A stretch of 64,000 bases of DNA from Chamaelirium japonicum. Lineage: Eukaryota; Streptophyta; Magnoliopsida; Liliales; Melanthiaceae. The translations under genes and the position numbers were made by a program. Below are positions 1 to 10,619 of the stretch, in pieces (the first letter of the stretch is position 1; the number at the start of each line of letters is the position of its first letter). Under the pieces are notes generated by a model, which saw only the letters and a program-made list of their open reading frames with translations, had not been told where the DNA came from and did not search any database. Where the stretch lies: contig OX393551.1 of NCBI GenBank assembly GCA_947650365.1, positions 5,110,001-5,174,000 on the forward strand, given 5' to 3'.

Positions 1-1885
1 CAGAGTAAGATCGGGGCTCCTGATCTGCGTGCACAGCAGTAAGAAAGGCAGTAAACTGAGGCGAGTAACTACAGACAGAGGCTAAACCAAAACGATCAGG
101 AGGCCCAGTGTCGTGGCTAAAATGGTCAGGCGGGTGATGCTGGCGCTGAGGGTAGCGAGGCAGGCCTGGATCCACGACTGGCAATGACGGAGCAGGCACA
201 GGAGGCGAAAAACTAGGAGTAACCTCAACAGCAGGAGAGCCGGCATCCGCTGAGAAGGAAGGACACGGAGACACAGGGGTAGGCCGGCGAGAGTAGACCT
301 GAGGAAATGGAGAGACAATCCAGGGAGGAGAGAGAGGCATGGGCATAGAGGAGGAAGCCTCGGAGTCCCCTGGAGACGCTGGGGAAACAACTGGCAAAGG
401 AGCCAGTGGTGCCGAGGGAGCTGGTGGTGGGGAAGGAGCCGACGGAGCCGAGGGAACTAGAGAGGCCGACGAGGGAGGCATAGGTGTCGATGATGGAGGA
501 GAAGAGACCTCGAGAAAGATGAGATCCTGAGCTTCAGGAGAGTAGTAGGGCGTATCCTCGACAAAGGAGACGTGTCGAGAGATACGCAAGCGACGAGCAA
601 TAGGGTCATAGCAGCGGTATTCCTTGTGCTCAGTGCTGATCCCAAGAAGGATGCACTTAGCTGCCTGAGCAGACAGCTTTGTGCGCTCATGGAGAGGAAG
701 AAGAACAAAACAGGTGCACCCAAAAGTGCGAAGAGGGCTGTAGTCAGGAGTGGTAGAGAGGAGACGCTCATGAGGAGATAAGTCGTCCGGAAGAACTGAC
801 GAAGGAGTGATGTTAATGAGCTGGACTAAGGTGACGAGAGCCTCAGCCCAGAAGCGCCGAGGAACAGAACCAGAAAGAAGGAGAGAACGAGTAGTCGCAA
901 GAATATAGCGATGCTTGCGCTCAGCAACACCATTCTGCTCATGGGTGTGAGGACACGAGTGCTGAAAAATAGTCCCATGGGACTGAACAACGCTGCGCAT
1001 AGCGGTTGATAGATACTCAAGGGCACAATCAGATCGAAAGATCTTGATGCACCGACCAAACTGCGTGTGAATCATGGAGGTGAAGTCCTTATAGACTTGG
1101 AGGATATCCGATCGACGGCGAAGTAGATAGACCCACGTGTAACGACTGTAATCATCCACAAACGAGACATAATATAAATACCCAGTCATAGAGGGGAGAG
1201 GAGAGGGGCCCCAGATATCAGAGTGAACAAGATCAAAAGGAGCAGAGCTCTGAGAAGTACTTGATGAAAAAGGAAGGGCTGCAGCTTTTGCAAGCTTGCA
1301 GCCAGTACAAGTAGATAAAGATGAAAAAGGACCACGACCTAGAGCTCCAGAATGGAGTAATGTCTTAAGTCGCGGTTCCGACACATGACCTAGTCTCCTA
1401 TGCCACAGGTCGGCATTAGGAGAGACAACTCCACAAAACCCAGATGATGACTGATCCACAGAGTGAAGAAACTCCATCTGGTAGAGTCTGTCTGCCCTAC
1501 GACCTGCTCCAATCGGTCGGCCAGTACGCAGATCCTGCACAGAACAAGAGGAAGGGGTAAATGTCACCGAGCAGCCAGAGTTACACAAAGCACTAACAGA
1601 AATCAGGTGCATGTGAAGTGTGGGAGCGTGAAGCACAGAGGATAAGGAGAGGTGGCAAGCAGGGGTGGAGGCTGAAGTAATGGATCCAGACTGTGAGATG
1701 GCTAAGCGAGAACCATCTGCAGTGTGGATCGGTGGCAGGTGCGTCGCAGGCTGACAAACAGTGAGCAGGGAGGCATCCGGAGTCATGTGGTGTGAGGCGC
1801 CCGAATCCAGTATCCAAACAATGGGACTACCAGGAGAGGCAGAGAAGGCTGAGGCGCTGGAAGATCTAGGAGTAGCGGCAGACTG
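1..1885 (-). CDS. Copia pol fragment: protease and integrase (partial, open to window edge)
   Basis: The minus-strand frame is open from the stop at 1886-1888 to the window edge. Protease carries a DSGAS active-site motif near 1795-1807, followed by the HHM context typical of Copia proteases. A GAG-pre-integrase RLGHV motif lies near 1380. The integrase core includes the VSFVDDYSRY segment near 1140-1160, an RSD motif near 1040 and a QNGVAERKHR segment near 930-950 that supplies the catalytic glutamate. The left end is a proline- and serine-rich linker that normally separates integrase from reverse transcriptase. All motifs share one frame, so pol was damaged less than gag. Enzymatic activity cannot be judged because RT and RNase H lie off-window. 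Confidence 0.8.
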
Positions 1886-2855
1886 CTAAGAGAGTCTAAG
1901 CTGAGCTAGTTCCTCACGAATAGACTGTAGCTCTCCTGGTAGTAGCAGTTGGAACAGGGCGACCACGACCTCGAGCTCGTCCTCGACCTCGATCTCTGTA
2001 GGTAGAACGCTTCTCTGGATGAAGTGAGAAGCAAGTGTCCACGAAGTGACCCGGTGTCTGACAATGAGTACAAAACGGTCTACCATGGGAGGCAGTAGCA
2101 GAGACAAAAGACACAAATGATATTGGTGGGCCTGAGACTGGTGGCGGAGCAGCAGCCTAAACACCCTGAAGAGGTAAGGCCCTAGAGGCAAGAGTACGCA
2201 GACGAGTCTCTTCAGCGACCAGCTCAGCCACAGCCTCATAAAGACGAGGAAGGCTGTCCCGGTGAAGAAGCTGACCGGCCAGAGCACTGAAGTCTGGTCG
2301 TAGGGCAGCGAATAGCTGATAAAGCTGAAGGCGCTCCCGGTAGAGCTGATACTCGACAGCACGGGACGGGTCAGGAACGGGAGCAAGATCCTGAAGATCA
2401 CACCAATAGGAGCGCATCTGACAGTAAAACTGTTGGATCGTCAACTCTCCCTACTGTGCCGACTGGGTCTGTGTGAGAAGCTGATACTCACGTGCTCCAC
2501 TCTTCTCAACAAAGCGAGCAGTGAGATGACCCCAAATCGCTGCAGAGGTGGCAAGTCCAACCAAGTCCTGGCGAAGAGAGCGATCCACAGATGCAACAAG
2601 GTAGGCCTTGATGCGCTGATCGCGAAGGCGCCAGGGACCGTATTCTGTATCTGAAGCAGGTATCGTGGAAGAGCCATCAAGGTGTCCTCGAAGATTGCGA
2701 CCCTCAAGGGTGGATTCCACCGTGGCTGACCATGCCGGCCAATCGGAGGCCTCTTGGAGAAGAAAGTCGGTGGCAAGCGGGAGGAAATCCCGTGGAATCT
2801 CATAGGGTGCCACCGGATGAGACGGCGGAGTCGTCATCGAAGAAGTCGAGGACAT
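1886..2855 (-). pseudogene. Copia gag with nonsense codons and a frameshift
   Basis: Gag begins at the ATG at 2855 and is readable as a UBN2-like Copia capsid domain, including a tryptophan-rich N-terminal stretch (DWPAWSATVESTLEGRNL). The same frame is interrupted by stops at 2451-2453, 2157-2159 and 1914-1916. A zinc knuckle of form CX2CX4HX4C (CTHCQTPGHFVDTC) lies near 2030-2070 and is followed by an Arg-Gly-rich basic tail. Between about 1940 and 1980 the frame must change to join protease, and one more stop lies at 1886-1888. Coding three gag pieces in one frame shows that these are nonsense mutations in a once continuous gene. This is a dead gag. Confidence 0.85.
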
Positions 2856-3099
2856 GTCCAGAGAGAGGGAAGGCTCGAAGAGCTCGAGGGGTCCCTCCCC
2901 CGGATCAAATCAGGAATGCTGCGAGCTCGGAGATGAGCCAAAGATCGCAAGCGAAGCGCGCGGGGCAGGCGGGAAAGGATCACGCGCGTGAGTGCTGGAG
3001 CTGATCACGTGCGTGAGCCTCCGATCCACACAAAGCCCTGCACCGAAGTTCTCCTCTCGCAGGGATCTAGGGCTTCCCTCCGCTTGATTCCAGACATGG

Positions 3100-3430
3100 C
3101 GGACGTTGATGCGGATGTGGCAAGGCAGTGCAGGGAGGAGCTGGCAGGCGGATCGTGCGAGCAGGGCAGACGGATCGCACGAGCAGGGCAAGCGGATTTG
3201 GCGCGGATCGCGATGCTGGCAGGCGGATCGCGTGGAGCTAGCGCGGGATCGCGTGGAGCGGATCAAGCGATGGTGCGGGATCGCATGGAGCTGGCGCGGG
3301 ACAGGCTGGTGCGGGATAGTGTGGAGCTGGCGATGGTGGCGCGGATTTGGCGATGACCGGAACAGGGCAGACTGGAGCTGGTGCGGATCATGATCGCGAT
3401 CGCGAGGGGCTGGAGCAGAGCTGGAGCGGA
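3100..3430. repeat. GC-rich degenerate repeat in the Copia leader
   Basis: The untranslated leader between the primer-binding site and gag contains many degenerate copies of short units such as GCGGGATCG and TGGAGCTGG. Small ORFs on both strands here come from this repetition and are not taken as genes. Confidence 0.55.
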
Positions 3431-3500
3431 GCGGACGCGTGGGGCTCGAACAGATCGCGAGGAGACAAGGGAGCCGTTGATGACGCCGGCGATCAACCTT

Positions 3501-3512
3501 GCTCTGATACCA
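3501..3512 (-). promoter_or_regulatory. Primer-binding site (initiator tRNA-Met type)
   Basis: On the minus strand this reads TGGTATCAGAGC, the common plant LTR-retrotransposon primer-binding site complementary to the 3' end of initiator tRNA-Met. It directly abuts the LTR end, which fixes the element orientation as minus. Confidence 0.92.
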
Positions 3513-3679
3513 TGTGACAAACCCTAGAGGAAGAGAAGAAGAGAGAAAGAGAGAAGGAGAGCTAGGGTTTGGGAAGAGAATGGAATGAATCTCTCATTAG
3601 GCCAATCGCCAATATAAGATGAATACATGTGAGTCATATATACCCTAAGTGTATGTATATACACTAATACATCTTAACA
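3513..3679 (-). repeat. 5' LTR of the truncated Copia element
   Basis: The 167-bp LTR begins TGTGACAAAC on the plus strand and ends CTTAACA. In element orientation it is TGTTAAGATG to TTTGTCACA, with the canonical TG and CA termini, next to the primer-binding site. The second LTR is outside the window. Confidence 0.85.
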
Positions 3680-3791
3680 ATCTCGAGTGCAACGATCCCA
3701 AAGCATAAGATCCTAAGACCTTATTGATCCAATTACGAAATGATTTTTTTTTTTTTTACATATGATGTTAATGGTTTTTGTTGTGTTAAAG

Positions 3792-3891
3792 GATGTTCCC
3801 GGTGATCGAGGAATGCGATAACCTTGAAGGAGATTTCTGTGAACCTGAGTACTCAGAAGGGAGGGAGCTAGTTTATGAAGAGAAAGCCTAG
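3792..3891 (+). CDS. Possible last coding exon of a host gene (unidentified)
   Basis: A T-rich stretch ending in TTAAAG at 3791 looks like a 3' splice acceptor. After one base a frame opens with ATG at 3793 and runs 32 codons to TAG at 3889-3891. The peptide is acidic (MFPVIEECDNLEGD, then CEPEYSEGRELVYEE) and has the feel of a conserved acidic C-terminus. I do not recognise the family. Upstream exons would lie left of the truncated Copia element, which would then sit in an intron, and the tandem Copia insertion starts about 100 bp downstream in what would be the 3' UTR. A chance ORF remains possible. Confidence 0.35.
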
Positions 3892-3985
3892 TCCAAAATT
3901 AAATTAATTTTTGGTGCTGGTTTTATGTAAATGATTAGTTCAGGAAATAAAAGCACCAAGGATATCATACGTGGAAAGTAGTGTT

Positions 3986-3990
3986 GTATA
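3986..3990. repeat. Target-site duplication GTATA, left copy
   Basis: Five bases directly before the first LTR; identical to 15404-15408 directly after the third LTR. Confidence 0.93.
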
Positions 3991-4775
3991 TGTTGGTGAA
4001 AATAGAATGGATAACACAGAGATAAAATAAGAATGAAAAACAAGGAAATGATCCGAGGCACGCTTGGCGCTGACTTAAGAATAGATATTGCCGCCTTTAA
4101 GTGCACAGGCTTATTTGGCAAACTACTCCCAAGATACAACGGACCGTCAGATTCCTTAACGTGCACAAGAACTAAGGAATCTCCGAACTCAATGATTACA
4201 ATCACAACTGTTGTCCAAGACTTAAAAATTAAGAAAGAAAACAAAACTCTATGTCTCGGTTTTCCCGTCCCTTTTCCAAAGCCATTTTGGTCCCTATAAA
4301 GTTACGAACAGTGCACAAAGCACCCATTCACCTGTTGGATAGAGGTGTGTCCCTTCATAGTGATGTGTCCCTCGTATTGGGATGCAAATTCAAGAGATGC
4401 TATTCCCAACTCCTGAAGAGTCGCACGAAAACCCATTGGACCAAAAGGTGCATTGGTTCACTAGAGACTCACAAAAACCCATTGGACCAAAAGGTGCATT
4501 GATTCACTAGTGGCTCACCGTACCATAGCACTCAAGTGCTGTACTTTGGTTGGCCTAAAGAATATAAAGTGAATTCAATATTCAAACACCCTCATAAAAG
4601 AGTGTGTGTACCAAGTCAAACAAGTACACCACCATAACAAGACTTGTGGGACCCAATTTCCACTTACAAAATAAATAACACTCAAAAGATTCAGCCAAAA
4701 GAGACAAAAGGATAAAAGGGTTTGGATTCCCAAAATCATATACAATAAAATTATAAATATTAAAATCAACCAACA
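3991..4775 (-). repeat. LTR A (3' LTR of downstream copy)
   Basis: The LTR starts TGTTGG and ends CCAACA, a 6-bp terminal inverted repeat. Near 4427-4518 it holds a 45-bp tandem duplication built on ACCCATTGGACCAAAAGGTG, present in all three LTRs. The plus-strand segment 4074-4092 is the complement partner of the element leader (see the hairpin feature). Confidence 0.95.
4427..4518. repeat. 45-bp tandem duplication inside the LTR
   Basis: Two adjacent units contain the shared core CCATTGGACCAAAAGGTGCA followed by TTCACTAG. The same pair occurs at about 9741-9832 and 15055-15146. It lies in the part of the LTR that would be U3 in element orientation, where duplicated enhancer blocks are common. 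No function is shown. Confidence 0.8.
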
Positions 4776-4784
4776 TTTCCCCAC
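4776..4784 (-). promoter_or_regulatory. Polypurine tract, first copy
   Basis: On the minus strand this reads GTGGGGAAA and directly abuts the 3' LTR, as expected for the plus-strand DNA primer of an LTR retrotransposon. The second copy's equivalent is at 10090-10098. Confidence 0.8.
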
Positions 4785-5305
4785 ATGATTTAAATATTTA
4801 AAACAATAAAATTTGACAACAGTACAATATGTTTTCAAAGATGGGTATCTTTTGGATTTGAACCCACTTCTAGTTGATATAATTCCATCTATGCAAGTTC
4901 TAAGTAACCGAAGTTTTGAACTTGAACCCATATACATAGATTTTATTATATCGAACATCATACTGTAAGATCGAGCTTGAGTTCTATCAGTGGTTCGCAT
5001 TACGGCCATGCGACAGTATCTTGAATTCATGAGTGATCTAGAGAATAAGCCTCTCAAATTCTCATAGACTGCGGCCTCACAGTCACACTCATATAGGTGT
5101 TTGTCTCCAAGGATATCCTGCCATATCCTGCCTTAAAGGCCTTGACAACATTTAGACATTAGTCTTCCTTAACATCTGCAGGTGAGCATAGAATATTAGG
5201 AGGATTATTTTGTGCTCCACTGGTCACCCAATTAGCTTGTTTTTCCCATTGAACCTTAATCCCGGGATCTCCGTTCAATAAGGTTGGGTTTCTGCTAACT
5301 GTGAT
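4785..5305 (-). other. 3' noncoding region of the first Copia body
   Basis: About 520 bp between the gag-pol stop and the polypurine tract. It is AT-rich, contains a short direct repeat (ATATCCTGCC twice, near 5113-5132) and no conserved coding frame. The same region recurs at 10099-10619. Small ORFs here show no retroviral domain. Confidence 0.7.
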
Positions 5306-8300
5306 TTATGATATAGGCTTTAGGTCTTTAAGACCTATCCTCCTAGAAGAATTAAGGACTTGTCCTCTTGACAATCCTTTAGTAAGATGATCTGCTAAAT
5401 TATCCTCCGACTTTGTATAAATTAGAGTTATTACCCCAGTCGTATCTAGCTTTCTCAAAATCTTATACCTTAACTCTATATGTCTAGAATTTTTAGAGTT
5501 ATGGTTCTTACTCTTAATCTTTGCTAGAGTGGCTTGGTTATCACAGTGTATGAGAACCCCAGGAATTGGCTTATCTATACCAGGTAGCTCGGATAATAAT
5601 CCCTTAAGCCATTCAGCCTCACTTCCAGCTAACTCGAGAGCCACTAACTCGGCCTCCATTGTCGACCTTGTAATTATGGTCTGTTTAGAAGATCTCCAAG
5701 CCACTGCTGCACCTCCTAAAGTGAATACATATCCACTAGTGGCCTTGGTTTCTTCAGAATCTGAGATCCAATTAGCATCACTATACCCCTCAAGCACAGT
5801 TGGATCTCCAGTATATAATATACTATACTCCATGGTTCCTTTAAGGTACCTTACGAGTCTAATTAGTGCAGTCCAATGAGAATCATCAGGATTATTAGTG
5901 TATCTACTTAATCTTCCTACAGCATAGGAGATGTCTGGTCTTCCGGAATTAGCCAGATACATTAAACTTCCTATTAGCTGTGAATATTTAAGTTGTGATA
6001 CAGCATCCCCACAATTTTTCTTTAATTTTAAGCTTGCGTCATAAGGAGTACTTACTGGCTTATAATCATAGAAACCAAATCTTTTTAGAACCTTTTCCAC
6101 ATAATGAGATTGATGTAAAGATATACCACTTGTAGTTCTTGTAAGCTTGATACCTAAGATTACATTTGCAACTCCAAGATCCTTCATCTCAAAGTTAGTA
6201 CTCAATAATATTTTAGTTTTCTTTATATGATCAATATTATTGCCAAATATTAGAATATCATCTACATATAAGCACATAATAACAAAAGAAGAACCAAAAT
6301 ATTTCCAATATACACATTTATCAGATTCACATATAGAAAAACCATTGGAAAGAATTACACTATCAAACTTTTCATGCCATTGTTTTGGTGCCTGTTTTAA
6401 CCCATATAGAGACTTCACTAATTTACATACTTTCTCTTTTGGTCCTTTGACTACATATCCTTCTGGCTGTTCCATATAAATTTCTTCCTCTAAAACCCCA
6501 TTAAGAAATGCGGTCTTAACATCCATTTGATGTATCTCGAGGTGATATGATGCAGCTATTGCAATTAGCACTCGAATGGTAGTCATCCTAGTTACAGGAG
6601 AATATGTATCAAAATAATCAATACATTCCTTCTGCTTAAACCCTTTAGCCACTAGTCTAGCTTTGTACTTATTTATGGATCCGTCTGAATTGAGTTTCTT
6701 TTTAAAGATCCATTTGCATCCAATTGGTTTGATCCCAATAGGAAGATCTGTCAAATCCCAAGTACCATGAGCCATTATAGAGTCCATTTCACTCTTGATG
6801 GCTTCTTTCCAAAATGAAACTTCAGAGCTAGACATGGCTTCTCCATAGGTTATAGGCTCACTCTCAAGAGAAAATGTATAAAACTCATCACCGTAGTTTT
6901 TCTCAACCCTAGGTCTTTTGGACCTTCTAGGTTCAAGACATAATTCCGGCTCTCTAGTTTCTACAGTTTTCTCAGAAGATTTTGAAAGAGAGGAAGTCGT
7001 AGATATGGAAGAATTATTCGTATTAAGCATAGGAAATATATTTTCAAAAAATACAGCATCATTAGATTCCTTAATAGAGTTAGGAGCATACTCAGGATTA
7101 TCAGATTTTAAAATAAGAAATCTATATGCATGACTATGAAAAGCATAACCAATAAAAATGCCATCAAAAGTTCTTGGTCCTAGTTTGTCAATCTTAGAGT
7201 TAGGGATTTTTACCTTAGCAAGGCATCCCCATACTCTCAAAAAATTCAAACTAGGTTTTCTACCAAACCAAAGTTCGAAAGGGGTTTTGTCCTGCTTTTT
7301 GAAAGGAACTCGATTTAGAACATTATTAGATGCATATAATGCTTCTCCCCACAAGTTCTTGGTTAAACCAGAACAAGTTAACAAAGAGTTTATCATCTCT
7401 ATAAATGTTCTATTTTTTCTTTCTGCCACACCATTAGATTGTGGCGAATAAGGTGCTGTGGTTTCATGGATTATCCCATTACTTTCACAAAACTTAGTAA
7501 ATTCAACAGAGCAAAACTCACCTCCCCGATCGGTTCTTAACCGCTTAATTTTCTTTTCGGTTTGATTTTCCACTTCAGACTTAAAATTACAAAATTTTAT
7601 AAATGCTTCATCTTTTGATCTTATCAAGTACACATGACAATATCTAGAAAAGTCATCTATAAAAGTTATGAAATACCTTCTACCTCCCCTTGTTAGAACC
7701 CCATTTAACTCGCATATATCACTATGAACGAGTTCTAGCAACGTAGTAGAACGACAAACAGAATTAAATGATTTTCTAGATTGTTTTACTTGTACGCAAA
7801 TCTCACATTTAGAATCAACTATAGTATTAGACATAGGAATTAAACCTAATTTCATCATTCTTCTAATAGTATGAAAATTAACATGCCCCAGTCTAATATG
7901 CCAAATATCAGAAGATTCCACATTTAAAAGCATAGACGATGAAGCATACTTAATTTTATTAGATAGAATACTCAATTTAAACAAGCCATTACACAAATAT
8001 CCAAGACCAATAAAGATATTATTTTTAGAAATAACAAACTTGTTCGACTCAAATACAAGTTTATAGCCTTCTTGGCTTAAGATCACACCACTAACAAGAT
8101 TCTTCCGGATTTCAGGCACATATTGCACGTTGTGAAGAGTAATCACGTTCCCAGATGTGAAGCGTAGATTCACATTCCCTTCTCCTAGCACGCGTGCAAT
8201 AGTGGAGTTCCCCATGGTCACAGTTCTTCCTCGGGTATCCTGATATGATATAAATGAGGAGAATTCAGAATACACATGAATATTTGCACCTGTATCAACC

Positions 8301-9280
8301 CACCAATCAGTAGGTTGATAAGTCAAATTTACTTCAGGTTTAGATATTTCTAACCTTAAATTTGATACCCCAGTGGTAGTGCTACATATCATATTTGCCT
8401 GAGGAGTAAGAGCAACACTTCGAGATTGTTCTCCAATCTCCTTATCCTTCCTTTGTCGGCATTGTTTGGCAAAGTGACCAGACTTGCCGCACACCCAACA
8501 AGTCTTCTTGTTTTGATCTTTCTGGATCTTGCCAATTGGCTTGAACTTGTTTTTTCCTTTCTTGGATTTCTTTGGAAAAGACTTATTCTTAGATTGAATA
8601 AAATTAGCCATACCTCCTTGCTCATGAGTAGGAAGCGGTTTGTGCTTGATTCGATGCTTCTCCTCTATCTGAATCGCCATTATGAGATCATCAAGTGTCA
8701 TTGCTTCTCTTTTATGCTTGAGAAGGATTTGGAAGTCACTCCAGGATGGCGGAAGCTTATCGATCAATGCCGGTACTTGAATACGTTCATCGATGGGAAT
8801 ACCTTTGGCTATGATCTTCGTCACCAAGTTTTGAACTTGATGTACTTGCTCTATCACGGGCTGATCATTGACCATCTTGAAGTCAAAGTACTCTCCCACT
8901 ACATACTTCTCTTCTCCAGCATTCTCTTGCCCATATTTCTTCTCAAGGGTTTCCCACAACTCTTTGGAAGAAGGTGTCTCACAATAAAGATCATAAATAG
9001 AATCACTCATAGCACTCAGAATATGTCCATGACAAGAATAATCATCTAGATTGAATTTGACAACCTTCTCGGAATCGGATTTAACAGTTTCACCATTTTC
9101 AGAAAGTGTTGGAACACTAGAAGGTGTGGGATCAGATATCACATAGAAGATATTCAAAGATGAAAGCCAAAACTTCATACGGCGTTGCCACCGTTTGAAA
9201 TCTTTGCCATCAAAAATTTTGGGTTTGAGGGACCTATCAATCTTATCGGATCTCTTGGCACAATTATCCATACTAGCCAT
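5306..9280 (-). CDS. Intact Copia gag-pol polyprotein, copy 1
   Basis: A 1324-aa single-frame polyprotein. Domains in order: gag capsid (about residues 20-230), zinc knuckle CX2CX4HX4C (C261, C264, H269, C274), protease with DTGA at 329-332, GAG-pre-integrase (WHIRLGHV from 460), integrase with D521, D584 and E620 (35 residues between the last two), reverse transcriptase from about 840 with D920 and the YVDD box at 1005-1008, and RNase H with D1168, E1209 and D1247. Integrase before RT defines Copia. No stop or frameshift is seen, so it could be active. The ATG lies only 25 nt from the LTR, leaving a very short leader. It differs from copy 2 at eight residues, none catalytic. Confidence 0.96.
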   Translation of the reverse strand: MASMDNCAKRSDKIDRSLKPKIFDGKDFKRWQRRMKFWLSSLNIFYVISDPTPSSVPTLSENGETVKSDSEKVVKFNLDDYSCHGHILSAMSDSIYDLYCETPSSKELWETLEKKYGQENAGEEKYVVGEYFDFKMVNDQPVIEQVHQVQNLVTKIIAKGIPIDERIQVPALIDKLPPSWSDFQILLKHKREAMTLDDLIMAIQIEEKHRIKHKPLPTHEQGGMANFIQSKNKSFPKKSKKGKNKFKPIGKIQKDQNKKTCWVCGKSGHFAKQCRQRKDKEIGEQSRSVALTPQANMICSTTTGVSNLRLEISKPEVNLTYQPTDWWVDTGANIHVYSEFSSFISYQDTRGRTVTMGNSTIARVLGEGNVNLRFTSGNVITLHNVQYVPEIRKNLVSGVILSQEGYKLVFESNKFVISKNNIFIGLGYLCNGLFKLSILSNKIKYASSSMLLNVESSDIWHIRLGHVNFHTIRRMMKLGLIPMSNTIVDSKCEICVQVKQSRKSFNSVCRSTTLLELVHSDICELNGVLTRGGRRYFITFIDDFSRYCHVYLIRSKDEAFIKFCNFKSEVENQTEKKIKRLRTDRGGEFCSVEFTKFCESNGIIHETTAPYSPQSNGVAERKNRTFIEMINSLLTCSGLTKNLWGEALYASNNVLNRVPFKKQDKTPFELWFGRKPSLNFLRVWGCLAKVKIPNSKIDKLGPRTFDGIFIGYAFHSHAYRFLILKSDNPEYAPNSIKESNDAVFFENIFPMLNTNNSSISTTSSLSKSSEKTVETREPELCLEPRRSKRPRVEKNYGDEFYTFSLESEPITYGEAMSSSEVSFWKEAIKSEMDSIMAHGTWDLTDLPIGIKPIGCKWIFKKKLNSDGSINKYKARLVAKGFKQKECIDYFDTYSPVTRMTTIRVLIAIAASYHLEIHQMDVKTAFLNGVLEEEIYMEQPEGYVVKGPKEKVCKLVKSLYGLKQAPKQWHEKFDSVILSNGFSICESDKCVYWKYFGSSFVIMCLYVDDILIFGNNIDHIKKTKILLSTNFEMKDLGVANVILGIKLTRTTSGISLHQSHYVEKVLKRFGFYDYKPVSTPYDASLKLKKNCGDAVSQLKYSQLIGSLMYLANSGRPDISYAVGRLSRYTNNPDDSHWTALIRLVRYLKGTMEYSILYTGDPTVLEGYSDANWISDSEETKATSGYVFTLGGAAVAWRSSKQTIITRSTMEAELVALELAGSEAEWLKGLLSELPGIDKPIPGVLIHCDNQATLAKIKSKNHNSKNSRHIELRYKILRKLDTTGVITLIYTKSEDNLADHLTKGLSRGQVLNSSRRIGLKDLKPIS

Positions 9281-9284
9281 AGAA

Positions 9285-9406
9285 GGCAGTATCTATTCTT
9301 AAATTATTGGTGAAAATAGAATGGATAACACAGAGATAAAATAAGAATGAAAAACAAGGAAATGATCCGAGGCACGCTTGGCGCTGACTTAAGAATAGAT
9401 ATTGCC
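9285..9406 (-). promoter_or_regulatory. LTR-leader hairpin, candidate self-priming site, copy 1
   Basis: In element RNA the LTR segment 9406-9388 reads GGCAATATCTATTCTTAAG. The leader just past the LTR (9303-9285) reads TTTAAGAATAGATACTGCC. They pair antiparallel at 17 Watson-Crick positions plus one G-U, with a single A-C mismatch, across a spacer of about 84 nt. No TGG-starting tRNA-type site follows the LTR. The pairing ends 1-2 nt from the LTR boundary, where a minus-strand primer is needed. Fission-yeast Tf1 uses its own RNA 5' end as primer in this way. Function here is inferred; a packaging or regulatory hairpin is the alternative. Confidence 0.55.
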
Positions 9407-10089
9407 GCCTTTAAGTGCACAGGCTTATTTGGCAAACTACTCCCAAGATACAACGGACCGTCAGATTCCTTAACGTGCACAAGAACTAAGGAATCTCCGA
9501 ACTCAAGGATTACAATCACAACTGTTGTCCAAGACTTAAAAATTAAGAAAGAAAACAAAACTCTATGTCTCGGTTTTCCCGTCCCTTTTCCAAAGCCATT
9601 TTGGTCCCTATAAAGTTACGAACAGTGCACAAAGCACCCATTCACCTGTTGGATAGAGGTGTGTCCCTTCATAGGGATGTGTCCCTCGTATTGGAATGCA
9701 AATTCAAGAGATGCTATTCCCAACTCCTGAAGAGTCGCACGAAAACCCATTGGACCAAAAGGTGCATTGGTTCACTAGAGACTCACAAAAACCCATTGGA
9801 CCAAAAGGTGCATTGATTCACTAGTGGCTCACCGTACCATAGCACTCAAGTGCTGTACTTTGGTTGGCCTAAAGAATATAAAGTGAATTCAATATTCAAA
9901 CACCCTCATAAAAGAGTGTGTGTACCAAGTCAAACAAGTACACCACCATAACAAGACTTGTGGGACCCAATTTCCACTTACAAAATAAATAACACTCAAA
10001 AGATTCAGCCAAAAGAGACACAAGGATAAAAGGGTTTGGATTCCCAAAATCATATACAATAAAATTATAAATATTAAAATCAACCAACA
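9305..10089 (-). repeat. LTR B, shared central LTR
   Basis: This LTR serves as 5' LTR of the left body and 3' LTR of the right body. Its first bases are TATTGG instead of TGTTGG, so the terminal TG dinucleotide is mutated to TA. Other private changes include A for G near 9694 and C for A near 10021. The right end CCAACA is intact. Confidence 0.95.
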
Positions 10090-10619
10090 TTTCCCCACAT
10101 GATTTAAATATTTAAAACAATAAAATTTGACAACAGTACAATATGTTTTCAAAGATGGGTATCTTTTGGATTTGAACCCACTTCTAGTTGATATAATTCC
10201 ATCTATGCAAGTTCTAAGTAACCGAAGTTTTGAACTTGAACCCATATACATAGATTTTATTATATCGAACATCATACTGTAAGATCGAGCTTGAGTTCTA
10301 TCAGTGGTTCGCATTACGGCCATGCGACAGTATCTTGAATTCATGAGTGATCTAGAGAATAAGCCTCTCAAATTCTCATAGACTGCGGCCTCACAGTCAC
10401 ACTCATATAGGTGTTTGTCTCCAAGGATATCCTGCCATATCCTGCCTTAAAGGCCTTGACAACATTTAGACATTAGTCTTCCTTAACATCTGCAGGTGAG
10501 CATAGAATATTAGGAGGATTATTTTGTGCTCCACTGGTCACCCAATTAGCTTGTTTTTCCCATTGAACCTTAATCCCGGGATCTCCGTTCAATAAGGTTG
10601 GGTTTCTGCTAACGGTGAT
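10090..10619 (-). other. Polypurine tract and 3' noncoding region of the second Copia body
   Basis: The tract at 10090-10098 reads GTGGGGAAA on the minus strand. The rest repeats the 3' noncoding region of the first body almost identically and holds no conserved coding frame. Confidence 0.75.

Larger units (their letters stand above)
1..3679 (-). mobile_element. Ty1/copia LTR retrotransposon, 5' part, truncated by the window edge
   Basis: This is a minus-strand Copia element of which only the 5' half lies in the window. Reading leftwards it has a 5' LTR (3679 to 3513), an initiator-Met type primer-binding site (3512 to 3501), a leader of about 650 nt, gag, protease and integrase, and then runs off the left edge in the linker before reverse transcriptase. 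The gag-protease-integrase order is that of Copia elements; Gypsy elements place integrase after reverse transcriptase. Gag carries several in-frame stops and a frameshift, so this copy is not autonomous. The bases just right of the LTR (ATCTC, 3680-3684) would be the target duplication, but the partner lies outside the window. Confidence 0.9.

Noticed and set aside
8426-9049. 207-aa plus-strand ORF opposite the Copia gag (and its twin at 13740-14363)
   Set aside because: It lies antisense to an intact gag-pol, has no domain, and repeats only because the element is duplicated. It is a shadow of the real coding strand.
9281-9304. tRNA-Met primer-binding site expected after the LTR of the young Copia
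   Set aside because: No TGGTATCAGAGC-like or other TGG-initial site occurs next to the LTR; the leader is only 24 nt and matches the LTR's complement instead.
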